A stretch of 64,000 bases of DNA from Curtobacterium pusillum (GTDB lineage: Bacteria > Actinomycetota > Actinomycetes > Actinomycetales > Microbacteriaceae): NCBI RefSeq assembly GCF_007673235.1, contig NZ_VDZH01000001.1, positions 122,217 to 186,216 of the forward strand. Reading direction: 5' to 3'. Position numbers and translations under genes: made by a program. This document shows positions 34,593 to 42,264 of the stretch, in pieces. The first letter of the stretch is position 1. Each line of letters opens with the position of its first letter. The notes beneath the pieces were generated by a model. It ran no database searches. It saw only the letters and a list, made by a program, of their open reading frames with translations, and had not been told where the DNA came from.

Positions 34593-36032
34593 GTGTTCGA
34601 ACTCCACCACCTCGCCGCGCAGGAACTCTGGGACTGGATCCGACGGGGCGAGGCCACCGCGCTCGAGGTGACCGAGCACTACCTGGACCGCATCGCCCGA
34701 CTGGACCCGGGCCTCGGTGCCTTCGTGACCGTCACGGCGGATGCCGCGCGCGACCGGGCCGGCCACCTCGGCGACCGCGTGCCGACGTCGCGACCGCTGT
34801 GGGGCCTCCCGTCCGCCGACAAGGACCTGTACGACCGCGCCGGGGTGCCGACGCGCAGCGGGACCGCGTCCCTGCCGGTGCGCCCTGCCGGGGCCGACCA
34901 CCCGCTCGTCGCCGCGCTCGACGCCGCCGGCACGGTGAGCCTCGGCAAGACGACGAGTCCCGAGTTCGGGATGTCCTCGTCGTCGGAGACCCGGTTCGGC
35001 GTCACCCGGAACCCGTACGACACGTCGCGGGCTCCCGGTGGATCGTCGAGCGGGGCCGCCGTCGCGGTCGCCGCCGGACTCCTGCCGGCCGCGGTGGGGT
35101 CGGACGGTGGCGGATCGGTGCGGATCCCGGCGGCGGCGAACGGGCTGGTCGGCCTCAAGCCGAGCCGCGGTCGGGTGCCGTCGATGTCCGGCCGCTCCGG
35201 TGTCGGCGGTCTGTCGGTCGCGGGGCCGCTCACCCGGAACGTCGCAGACGCCGGGATGCTGCTCGACGCACTCGTGGCCCCGACCGGGCTGCCGTCGCCG
35301 CAGCCGTACGCGCTTGTCACGCCCGACGTCGGCGACGGGCCGTTCACCGCGGCGGCCGTCCGCGGCGAGGGCCGCTTCGTCGTCGGGGTACTCGACGGGT
35401 CTCCGTGGGACGACACCGTCGACGTGGTGGTCGACCCTGCCGCTCGGGCCGCGGTCGAGACCGCGGTGCGGGTGCTCGGCGAGGTCGGACACGGCGTCGA
35501 GGACGTCGCCATGCCGCGCGCGCCGTACGCGGACGCGTTCCGGGTGGCGTGGGAGTCGAGCGCGGCCCGGCTGCCGATGGTGCCCGGGATCGACCTGTCC
35601 GCGCTCACCCCGCTGGTGTCGTGGCTGGTGGCCCGCGGGCAGGCGTTGACCGGCACGCAGGTCCTCGACGCGATGACCGCCCTCGACACGTTCTCCGCCG
35701 CACTGATCGGCACTTTCGACCGGTTCGACGCCGTCCTCACGCCGACGCTTGCCCTGACCCCGCGGCCCCTCGGGTGGTACGGCGACGACCCCGAGGAGGA
35801 CTTCCGTCGGCAGTGCGCCTACTCGCCGTGGACCTCGATGGCGAACGTCGCGGGGCTGCCGGCGATCACGCTCCCCGTCGGGGTCACGGAGGACGGGCAC
35901 CCGGACGGCGCCGGTCTGCCGATGGGTGTGCAGCTGATCGGACGGCCGGGCGGGGAGCGTGTGCTGCTGGCGATCGGCGCGCAGCTCGAGCGGCGGCTGC
36001 GTTGGCAGCGGAGGCACCCGCCGATGTGGTGA
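34593..36032 (+). CDS. Amidase, amidase-signature family (GatA-like)
   Basis: A 479-aa amidase-signature enzyme. The catalytic Lys is in LWGLPSADKDLYDRAG near residue 80, the cis-Ser in APGGSSSGAAVAVAAG near 155, and the nucleophile in VGSDGGGSVRIPAAANG near 180. C-terminal NVAGLPAITLPVG is also typical. It is a free-standing amide hydrolase rather than the tRNA amidotransferase subunit, because no gatB or gatC is nearby. TAGGCT lies 8 bp before the GTG with no Shine-Dalgarno sequence. An in-frame ATG at 34563 lies upstream of that hexamer. Confidence 0.9.
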   Translation: MFELHHLAAQELWDWIRRGEATALEVTEHYLDRIARLDPGLGAFVTVTADAARDRAGHLGDRVPTSRPLWGLPSADKDLYDRAGVPTRSGTASLPVRPAGADHPLVAALDAAGTVSLGKTTSPEFGMSSSSETRFGVTRNPYDTSRAPGGSSSGAAVAVAAGLLPAAVGSDGGGSVRIPAAANGLVGLKPSRGRVPSMSGRSGVGGLSVAGPLTRNVADAGMLLDALVAPTGLPSPQPYALVTPDVGDGPFTAAAVRGEGRFVVGVLDGSPWDDTVDVVVDPAARAAVETAVRVLGEVGHGVEDVAMPRAPYADAFRVAWESSAARLPMVPGIDLSALTPLVSWLVARGQALTGTQVLDAMTALDTFSAALIGTFDRFDAVLTPTLALTPRPLGWYGDDPEEDFRRQCAYSPWTSMANVAGLPAITLPVGVTEDGHPDGAGLPMGVQLIGRPGGERVLLAIGAQLERRLRWQRRHPPMW

Positions 36033-36078
36033 GGGCGGTGCGTGCGGGGTGCGCGGGGCCGGCGTGGTGCGCTGCGAT

Positions 36079-36197
36079 GCGACATCGTCGACGTCGTACG
36101 ACATCGGAAGTGTCGCAACCGCGCGGCCGCAATCGTTGCAGACGCGGGGGAGCGACAACGCCGACGTCGTACGACATCGGATCTGTCGTTCCGAGTC
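36079..36197 (-). repeat. Family A double-palindrome element, copy 3
   Basis: A 119-bp element; its GACTC end (GACTCGGAACGACAGATCC on the minus strand) is 29 bp beyond the stop of the solute-binding-protein gene. Two GTCGTACGAC cores flank GCAATCGTTGC. It fills most of the 194-bp convergent gap after the amidase. Confidence 0.85.
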
Positions 36198-36226
36198 CGC
36201 CCGCGCCGCCGTCCCGCGCCCGCCCC

Positions 36227-37879
36227 TCAGCCCTGCTTCTCCATCGCCTCGGTGTACTCCTTCCGCATCGTGTTCCCGGCGGCCGCGGTCCAGGTCGTCA
36301 CGCCGGCCTTCACCGCCGCGAGGTTCGTGCGCCCCAAGACGTAGTCGTTGCAGACGCTGTTGAACGCCTGGCTGGCCGACTGCGTGGACGACGCCGCGGG
36401 GGAGTAGTACCCGTCGACGGGGTTCGTGAGCAGCATGTCCTGCGTCGCGACCTGCCACTTGTGCGACTGCCGCAGCTGCTCGTCGATGCGCACCGCGGTG
36501 TTGAGGACCTGCGGCCCGGCTCCCAGACGGTAGAGCGCGCTGGCGTTGATCATCTGCTCGCCGGCGCTGGTGAGCGCGGCGTTCGGTCCGCTGCCGGTGT
36601 AGTGCACGTTCTTCTTGCCGTGGGTGAGGGTGAACGCCTCCTTCGACCCGAACGGTGCGGAGAGGTAGTCGATCAACCGGAGCTGGGCCGTGATGCGCTC
36701 GGGGGTGGTCTTCTTCAGCGCTGCGAAGGAGAAGCTCGAGGTGCCCTGGTAGTTCGCCCCCTTCCCGCCGTCGGCCCCGAACGGCACGATGCCGCCCGTG
36801 ACGATCCCCTTCGGCATGGTGACGTCGAGCAGCGCCGAGATGCCGTCGAGGTGCATGAGCACGGAGCCGTTGTTGATGTAGGTCTTCGCCTTGGCGCTCT
36901 CGAGGCTCGGGGTGTCCGGGTGGAAGACGCCGGCGTTCCAGAGCTTCTTGATGTAGCTCAGGGTCTCGAGCCACGCCTCGGTCTCGTTCTTGTGGACGAG
37001 CTTGCCGCCGTCGGACTTCGTCCACTGGTTCGGGACGCCGAAGGTCGCGCCGATGAAGTCGTAGGACCAGTCGACGCCGGACGAGCCACCGCCGCCGGCG
37101 ATCGCGTAGCGGCCGGCCTTGGCGTCGGTGACGGCCTTGCACAGCTCGAAGAACTCGTCCTTGTCCTTCGGTGCGGGTTCGGCACCGGTGTACTCCTCGA
37201 TGAGGTCGGGGCGGCAGATCATCACCGATCCGAACGGCGGCCGGTGTTCGGGGACGCCGTAGATCTTGCCGTTGATGCGGGCGCTCCGCCACGACGGGGT
37301 GGGGATGTTCGCGAGGTTCGGGTACTCCTTGACGGCGTCTCCGGACAGGTACTCGGACAGGTCGGAGAACTTCGCGTCGAGGAGCTGTGGGAACCGCGGC
37401 GGCATCGCGAACGTGAGGAACTCGACGATGTCCGGGATGTCGTTGCCCGCGGTCATCGTCGCGAACTTCGTGTCGAACGAGTCGCCGGGGACGAAGGTGA
37501 GGTCGTACTTCGTGTCCGTGACGTCGCCGATGTAGTCGAGGAACGAGTTGTTCGCGGGCGGCGGCGCGGCGTAGGTGACGACGAAACCGGTGGTGGTGCC
37601 GCCGACCTTCAGGTCGCGCGTCACGGAGCGGAAGAGCTCGCTGTCCTCGGGGTACGAGTAGTAGACCGGCTGGACCTTGTCGTTGCCCGGCAGGTCGGGC
37701 TTCGGCCCCTTCGTGATCGGGACGTAGGTGGGGAGTGCGGCCACCGTGTCGGAGATGGTCGCGGCGCTCCCGCCGCCGGAGCACCCGGCGAGCGATCCGC
37801 CGGCGCCGAGCGCGACGAGGCCGAACGCGGCGCCGGAGAACAGGGTGCGGCGGCTGATGCCGGTTGTGGTTTCGGACAT
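36227..37879 (-). CDS. Extracellular solute-binding lipoprotein of a carbohydrate ABC importer
   Basis: A 550-aa binding protein of family 1 (LplA-like; large oligosaccharide binders). It has a twin-arginine lipoprotein signal, SRRTLFSGAAFGLVALGAGG, with the lipobox SLAGC at about residues 29-33. The mature domain shows NDIPDIVEFLTF, INGKIYGVPEHRPPFGSVMI and many aromatic residues. AGGGAGA precedes the ATG. It follows its two permease genes but is separated from them by a family B hairpin. No ATPase gene is nearby, so a shared MsiK-type ATPase is likely. Ligand probably a plant-derived oligosaccharide, by context. Confidence 0.9.
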   Translation of the reverse strand: MSETTTGISRRTLFSGAAFGLVALGAGGSLAGCSGGGSAATISDTVAALPTYVPITKGPKPDLPGNDKVQPVYYSYPEDSELFRSVTRDLKVGGTTTGFVVTYAAPPPANNSFLDYIGDVTDTKYDLTFVPGDSFDTKFATMTAGNDIPDIVEFLTFAMPPRFPQLLDAKFSDLSEYLSGDAVKEYPNLANIPTPSWRSARINGKIYGVPEHRPPFGSVMICRPDLIEEYTGAEPAPKDKDEFFELCKAVTDAKAGRYAIAGGGGSSGVDWSYDFIGATFGVPNQWTKSDGGKLVHKNETEAWLETLSYIKKLWNAGVFHPDTPSLESAKAKTYINNGSVLMHLDGISALLDVTMPKGIVTGGIVPFGADGGKGANYQGTSSFSFAALKKTTPERITAQLRLIDYLSAPFGSKEAFTLTHGKKNVHYTGSGPNAALTSAGEQMINASALYRLGAGPQVLNTAVRIDEQLRQSHKWQVATQDMLLTNPVDGYYSPAASSTQSASQAFNSVCNDYVLGRTNLAAVKAGVTTWTAAAGNTMRKEYTEAMEKQG

Positions 37880-37920
37880 GGCTTCTCCCTTGAAGCGAGG
37901 GTCGGGTGGTGATGGACGTC

Positions 37921-37962
37921 GGACTGGAGGCGCGGTGCGGGGCCGCCCCGCGCCTCCAGTCC
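37921..37962. repeat. Family B hairpin, copy 5, inside the carbohydrate ABC operon
   Basis: GGACTGGAGGCGCGG pairs perfectly with CCGCGCCTCCAGTCC. It lies 13 bp after the permease stop and 41 bp before the binding-protein start, all on one strand. It may uncouple expression of the binding protein from that of the permeases. Confidence 0.8.
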
Positions 37963-37975
37963 GTGGACCGTTGCG

Positions 37976-38869
37976 TCAGCCCTTGACGGCGCCGGTGAGG
38001 ACGCCCTTGGTGAGGTGTCGTTGCACCATCGGGTAGGCCGCGAGGATGGGGATGATCGCGATCATCACGACGGCCATCTGGATCGACTCGGCCGGCGGCT
38101 GCATGGTGGCGTCGGAACCGGCGCCGGACACCAGGTTCGATCCCTGCAGCACGTAGGTGCGCAGGACGAGCTGCAGCGTCCACTTCGTCGAGTCCGACAG
38201 GTAGAGCAGCGCGTTGAAGAACGCGTTCCAGTATCCGACCGCGTAGAACAGTCCGACGACGGCGATCACGGCACGGGACAGCGGCAGCACGATCTGCCAC
38301 AGCACCCGCAGTTCGCCCGCCCCGTCGATCTTCGCGCTGTCGATGAGCTCCTGGGGGATGCTCATCATGAAGCCCCGGACGACGACCATGTTGAAGACGC
38401 TGAACGCGCCGGGCAGGATCAACGCCCAGTAGTTGTCGAGGAGTCCCAGCTGCTTGACCATCAGGTACAGCGGGATCATCCCGGGGGCGAACAGGAACGT
38501 GATGAGCACGAACGTGAGCAACGGCCGCTGGAAGAGCGAACCCGTCCTGCTGAGCGCCCACGCCGCGAGCACCGTCGACGCCAGGCTGATCGCGGTGCCC
38601 ACGACGGTGACGAGCAGGGTGACGACCACGGCGCGGGTGACGACGCCGCCGGACAGGATCTGCACGTAGGCGGTCAGGTCGAACGACCGCGGCCAGACCA
38701 CGTACCCGCCCGCGGCGGTGATGTCGTCCTGGCTCGAGATGCTCGTCGAGAACACGATCAGGAACGGGAACAGGACGACGGCCAGGATCAGCACGATGCC
38801 GACCGCCTTGAGCCCAAGCACGACAGGCTTCGGTTTGCCGGCCCATGCCGGACGGACGATGGTGCTCAT
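37976..38869 (-). CDS. Carbohydrate ABC transporter permease, MalG/LplC type
   Basis: A 297-aa permease with six membrane helices. The ATPase-contacting EAA loop is represented by IPQELIDSAKIDGAGELRVLWQIVLPLSR near residue 200. The C-terminus VQRHLTKGVLTGAVKG is the usual end of this class (RYFVKGLTLGAVKG-like), which supports correct boundaries. The ATG overlaps the stop of the other permease gene. Confidence 0.93.
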   Translation of the reverse strand: MSTIVRPAWAGKPKPVVLGLKAVGIVLILAVVLFPFLIVFSTSISSQDDITAAGGYVVWPRSFDLTAYVQILSGGVVTRAVVVTLLVTVVGTAISLASTVLAAWALSRTGSLFQRPLLTFVLITFLFAPGMIPLYLMVKQLGLLDNYWALILPGAFSVFNMVVVRGFMMSIPQELIDSAKIDGAGELRVLWQIVLPLSRAVIAVVGLFYAVGYWNAFFNALLYLSDSTKWTLQLVLRTYVLQGSNLVSGAGSDATMQPPAESIQMAVVMIAIIPILAAYPMVQRHLTKGVLTGAVKG

Positions 38870-39849
38870 GATCGCGAATACACTCCCTGCTCGCCGAGCA
38901 TGTGGGCGGCCTTGTTCGCCGCCATGATGAGGACGAAGCCGACGAGGCCCTTCACCAGGCCGACGGCGATGCCCGTGGACCAGTTCCCGTCGATGACGCC
39001 GTGGTAGTAGACGTACGTGTCGAGGACCTCGGCAGCGTTCGCCCCGACGGCGTTGCGTTGCAGGATGATCTGCTCGAAGCCGACGGACAGGGCCTCGCCG
39101 AGACGGAGGATCAGCAGCAGGACGATGATCGGACGGATGCCCGGCAGCGTCACGTGCCAGAACCGACTCCACGCCCCCGAGCCGTCGATCGCCGCCGCCT
39201 CGTACAGGTTGTCGTCGATCGCGGCGAGGGCGGCCAGGAAGATGATCGTGCCCCAGCCCGCGTCCTTCCAGATCACCTGGCTCGTGAGCAGCAGCTTGAA
39301 CGTCGACGGGTCGCTCATCACCGTCATGGTCCCCATGTCCAACTGCCGGAGCACGTGGTTGACCACGCCGCCGGACCCGAGGGACTGCTGGAAGAACCCG
39401 ACGACGATCACCCACGACAGGAAGTGCGGCAGGTACAGCACCGACTGCACGGTCGCCCGGAGCCACGGCCACACCAGCGAGTGGATGAGGAGCGCGAGGG
39501 CGATCGGCACCGGGAAGAACAGCACCAGCTGGATGAACGTGATCTCCAGCGTGTTCACCGTCGCGCGCCAGAAGTCGGCGTCGGCGAACATCACCTGGAA
39601 GTTCTGGAAGCCGACCCACGGGCTCTGCGAGATCGGGATGTACGGCTGGTAGTCCATGAACGCGATCACGTTGCCGATCAACGGCACGTACACGAACAGC
39701 AGCAGCAGGATCACCGCGGGCGCCACCATGAGGAGCAGCGGGTAGTCGCGTCGCAACCTCGCGAGGAACGGGACCTTCCGCGCCACCGGGGCTGCTCCGG
39801 ACGGGTCCGTCCTCGCCCTGGCGGCCGGGTCGACCAGCGTCGCGCTCAT
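38866..39849 (-). CDS. Carbohydrate ABC transporter permease, LplB/MalF type
   Basis: A 327-aa permease with six helices after a 45-residue polar N-terminus. The EAA loop is NLYEAAAIDGSGAWSRFWHVTLPGIRP near residue 220. AAAGGAG lies 6 bp before the ATG at 39849. A further ATG at 39909 would add 20 residues and cross the promoter region, so I reject it. First gene of the importer operon. Confidence 0.92.
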   Translation of the reverse strand: MSATLVDPAARARTDPSGAAPVARKVPFLARLRRDYPLLLMVAPAVILLLLFVYVPLIGNVIAFMDYQPYIPISQSPWVGFQNFQVMFADADFWRATVNTLEITFIQLVLFFPVPIALALLIHSLVWPWLRATVQSVLYLPHFLSWVIVVGFFQQSLGSGGVVNHVLRQLDMGTMTVMSDPSTFKLLLTSQVIWKDAGWGTIIFLAALAAIDDNLYEAAAIDGSGAWSRFWHVTLPGIRPIIVLLLILRLGEALSVGFEQIILQRNAVGANAAEVLDTYVYYHGVIDGNWSTGIAVGLVKGLVGFVLIMAANKAAHMLGEQGVYSRS

Positions 39850-39907
39850 GTGGCTCCTTTGCTCACGTAGCTCGGGTCGCGCAGCCTCGACGGGCTGCGG
39901 TTTCGTC

Positions 39908-39937
39908 ATCCTGTGACGTCCGTATGATGACGGTCAA
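39908..39937 (-). promoter_or_regulatory. Promoter of the carbohydrate ABC operon
   Basis: TTGACC (-35, complement of 39932-39937) and CAGGAT (-10, complement of 39908-39913) are spaced 18 bp on the minus strand. The interval holds a TGAC-N15-GTCA partial palindrome and overlaps the regulator's own -10. Confidence 0.55.
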
Positions 39938-39955
39938 GCGGGCGTATTCACCCGC
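39923..39955 (+). promoter_or_regulatory. Regulator promoter -10 and possible operator
   Basis: TATGAT (39923-39928) is a near-consensus -10 for the plus-strand regulator. GCGGG and CCCGC (39938-39942 and 39951-39955) form a short inverted repeat just downstream, where an autoregulator could bind. Confidence 0.4.
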
Positions 39956-39980
39956 ACACGAAACGAACATGGGAGCAACG

Positions 39981-41093
39981 GTGCACCCCACGAAACGCCA
40001 GGAGCGGATCCTCGCCGAGCTCCGCGTGCACGGCAGCCTGTCCGCGTCCGACTTCGCCGAGCGCGAGGGCATCTCCGCGATGACGGTTCGACGAGACCTG
40101 TCCGAACTCGCCGAACGCGGACTGGTCCGACGCGTGCACGGCGGCGCCGTGTCCGTCGAGACCCTGCCCACCGCCGGCGCGCCCCATCGACCACAGCCCC
40201 GGCCGGACGCCACGGTGCGACACGGCACCGACCCCGCAGCCCTGTTCACCCTCGGCCTCGTGGTCCCGGATCCCGGGTACTACTTCCCGAAGATCGTCGC
40301 GGGTGTCGCCGAACGGACCGAGGCCCTCGGCGGACGGGTGGTCCTCGGCGTCTCCCGGTACGACCCGGCACGCGAGCGGCAGCAGGTCGAACGGCTCATC
40401 GCCGCCGGCGTCGACGGCCTGCTCGTCACGACGACCGTCGCGGACGCGTTCGACACCCTCGAGCTCCTCGACCACGCACCCATGCCGGTCGTCGTCGTCG
40501 AACGATCCGTCTCCGAGGCCCCCGTCGGCGCCGACCTCGAATCCGTCCGCAGCGACCACGCATCCGGCGCGGCGCTCGCCATCCGCCACCTGGCGTCCCT
40601 CGGGCACCGTCGGATCGGCATGGCCGTGTTCGACACGCCGACCACCCCGCAGCTCCGCACCGGGTACGAACGCACCGTCCGCCAGCTCGGCCTCGACGAG
40701 GACGCCCCCGTCGAGGTCATCGACGAGACCGCCGGCGTCGGCGTGGCCACCGCCGCGTTCGTCCGCCGCTGCCTGGACACCGGCACCACCGCGGTGTTCG
40801 TCCACTCCGACCACTACGCCGTCGAGTTCGTCGAGACCGTCACCGAGATGGGGCTGTCGATCCCCGACGACCTGTCCGTCGTGGCGTACGACGACGAGGT
40901 CGCCGCGCTCGCCGACGTGCCCCTCACCGCCGTGGCCCCGCCGAAGCACGACGTCGGCCGGTTCGCCGCGACCATGTGCTTCGAGCGGATCTCGGCCGCC
41001 GCCCAGACCGGGTTCGCCCGGCGGCACATGACGCTCGCCCCGACGCTGAGCGTGCGTGAGTCGACGGCTTCGCCGGCAGTGTTCGATTCGTGA
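39981..41093 (+). CDS. Hybrid regulator: DeoR-type helix-turn-helix with LacI-type sugar-binding domain
   Basis: A 370-aa protein. The first 60 residues (RQERILAELRVHGSLSASDF, EGISAMTVRRDLSELAERGL, RRVHGGAV) are a DeoR winged helix. From about residue 85 it is a periplasmic-binding-protein-like domain of the LacI group (LGLVVPDPGYYFPKIVAGVA, ASLGHRRIGMAVF, LSVVAYDDEVAALADVPLTAVA). The GTG at 39981 has GGGAG at a 5-bp spacing. An ATG at 39969 is the alternative, and an ATG at 39924 lies within the -10. It probably represses the divergent importer operon and senses its sugar. Confidence 0.88.
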   Translation: MHPTKRQERILAELRVHGSLSASDFAEREGISAMTVRRDLSELAERGLVRRVHGGAVSVETLPTAGAPHRPQPRPDATVRHGTDPAALFTLGLVVPDPGYYFPKIVAGVAERTEALGGRVVLGVSRYDPARERQQVERLIAAGVDGLLVTTTVADAFDTLELLDHAPMPVVVVERSVSEAPVGADLESVRSDHASGAALAIRHLASLGHRRIGMAVFDTPTTPQLRTGYERTVRQLGLDEDAPVEVIDETAGVGVATAAFVRRCLDTGTTAVFVHSDHYAVEFVETVTEMGLSIPDDLSVVAYDDEVAALADVPLTAVAPPKHDVGRFAATMCFERISAAAQTGFARRHMTLAPTLSVRESTASPAVFDS

Positions 41094-41177
41094 TCGTTTG
41101 ACGACCCCGTCTTGACTCCGCACATCCGCGGGCGCTGGCATGGGGAGCGCTGCACTCCGGAGAGGAGCCGTCCGACG

Positions 41178-42248
41178 ATGACGTCACGCCCCGTCACACC
41201 GCCCGCCACGACCATCCCGCCGCCGAACGGGCACACCCCGGTGCCCGTGGCCTTCGTGCTGCCCGACGCGACCTTCACGCGGGTGTTCGACACCGGGGAC
41301 ATCGCTGCCCTGCACTCCTCCGCGGCCGTGCGGCTCGTCGCCGATCGGCCGCTCGACCCCGACGACCCGCGCGACGCCGGGCTGTTCGCCGAGGTCGAGG
41401 TGATCATCACGGGCTGGGGCAGTCCCGTCCTCGACGGTGCGCTGCTCGACCGCATGCCGAGGCTCCGTGCGATCGCGCACTCCGCGGGTTCCGTGAAGCC
41501 GGTGGTGGACGACGACGTCTGGGACCGGGCGCTGGCCGTCACCTCCTCGGCCGCCGCCAACGCCGTCCCCGTCGCCGAGTTCGCCGTCGCCATGATCGTC
41601 CTCGCCGCCAAACGGGCCTTCGCCACCGCGGCGGCGATCGCCGCGGACCCCGACGGCGGCCCCGTCGACATCGAGGGGTCCTGGCCGGTCATCGGTATGC
41701 ACGGCATCACGGTCGGGGTCGTCGGAGCGTCCCGCGTGGGCCGCGCGGTCATCGAACGCCTCCGCGACTACGACGTCCGCGTGCTCGTCAGCGATCCGTT
41801 CCTCGACGACGAGGACGCCCGCGCGCTCGGCGTCACGGCGGTCGACCTCGAGACCCTCGCCGGCCGGAGCGACGTGATCACGCTGCACGCGCCGCTCCTG
41901 CCGTCGACCCGCGGCCTGATCGACCGGTCCGTTATCGCCCGGATGCGGCCGGGGACGACGCTCGTCAACACGGCGCGGGGCGGCATCGTCGACCAGGACG
42001 CCCTCGCGGACCGGCTCGACCACGGCGACCTCGCTGCCGTCCTCGACGTCACCGAGCCCGAGCACCTGCCCGCCGGGGCCCGGCTCCGATCCACGCCGAA
42101 CACCTTCATCACCCCGCACATCGCCGGCTCGCTCGGCAACGAGCTCCGGCGCCTCGCCGGCAACGCCGTCCGCGAGACGATCGCCTTCGCCACCACCGGT
42201 GCGTTCACCGACCCCATCGTCCCCGACGGCTTCGCCGTCCAAGCCTGA
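41178..42248 (+). CDS. D-2-hydroxyacid dehydrogenase family protein
   Basis: A 356-aa NAD-dependent dehydrogenase of the formate/glycerate type. The cofactor loop is ITVGVVGASRVGRAVIERLRDYD near residue 185, with catalytic Arg in TLVNTARGGIVDQDAL near 270, Glu in LDVTEPEHLPA, and His in FITPHIAGSLGNE near 315. It may act on a hydroxy acid from uronic-acid breakdown, given the heparinase-like gene that follows. AGGAG lies about 10 bp before the chosen ATG. A longer N-terminus to 41112 is open but unlikely. Confidence 0.9.
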   Translation: MTSRPVTPPATTIPPPNGHTPVPVAFVLPDATFTRVFDTGDIAALHSSAAVRLVADRPLDPDDPRDAGLFAEVEVIITGWGSPVLDGALLDRMPRLRAIAHSAGSVKPVVDDDVWDRALAVTSSAAANAVPVAEFAVAMIVLAAKRAFATAAAIAADPDGGPVDIEGSWPVIGMHGITVGVVGASRVGRAVIERLRDYDVRVLVSDPFLDDEDARALGVTAVDLETLAGRSDVITLHAPLLPSTRGLIDRSVIARMRPGTTLVNTARGGIVDQDALADRLDHGDLAAVLDVTEPEHLPAGARLRSTPNTFITPHIAGSLGNELRRLAGNAVRETIAFATTGAFTDPIVPDGFAVQA

Positions 42249-42264
42249 GGAAGCCGTTCCCGTC

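Noticed and set aside
34578..38846. Very long open frame on the minus strand (over 1400 codons) and a similar one on the plus strand from 33413
   Set aside because: These are GC-driven shadows antisense or out of frame to the amidase, binding-protein and permease genes. They read as Arg/Pro/Ala-rich low-complexity protein with no domain.
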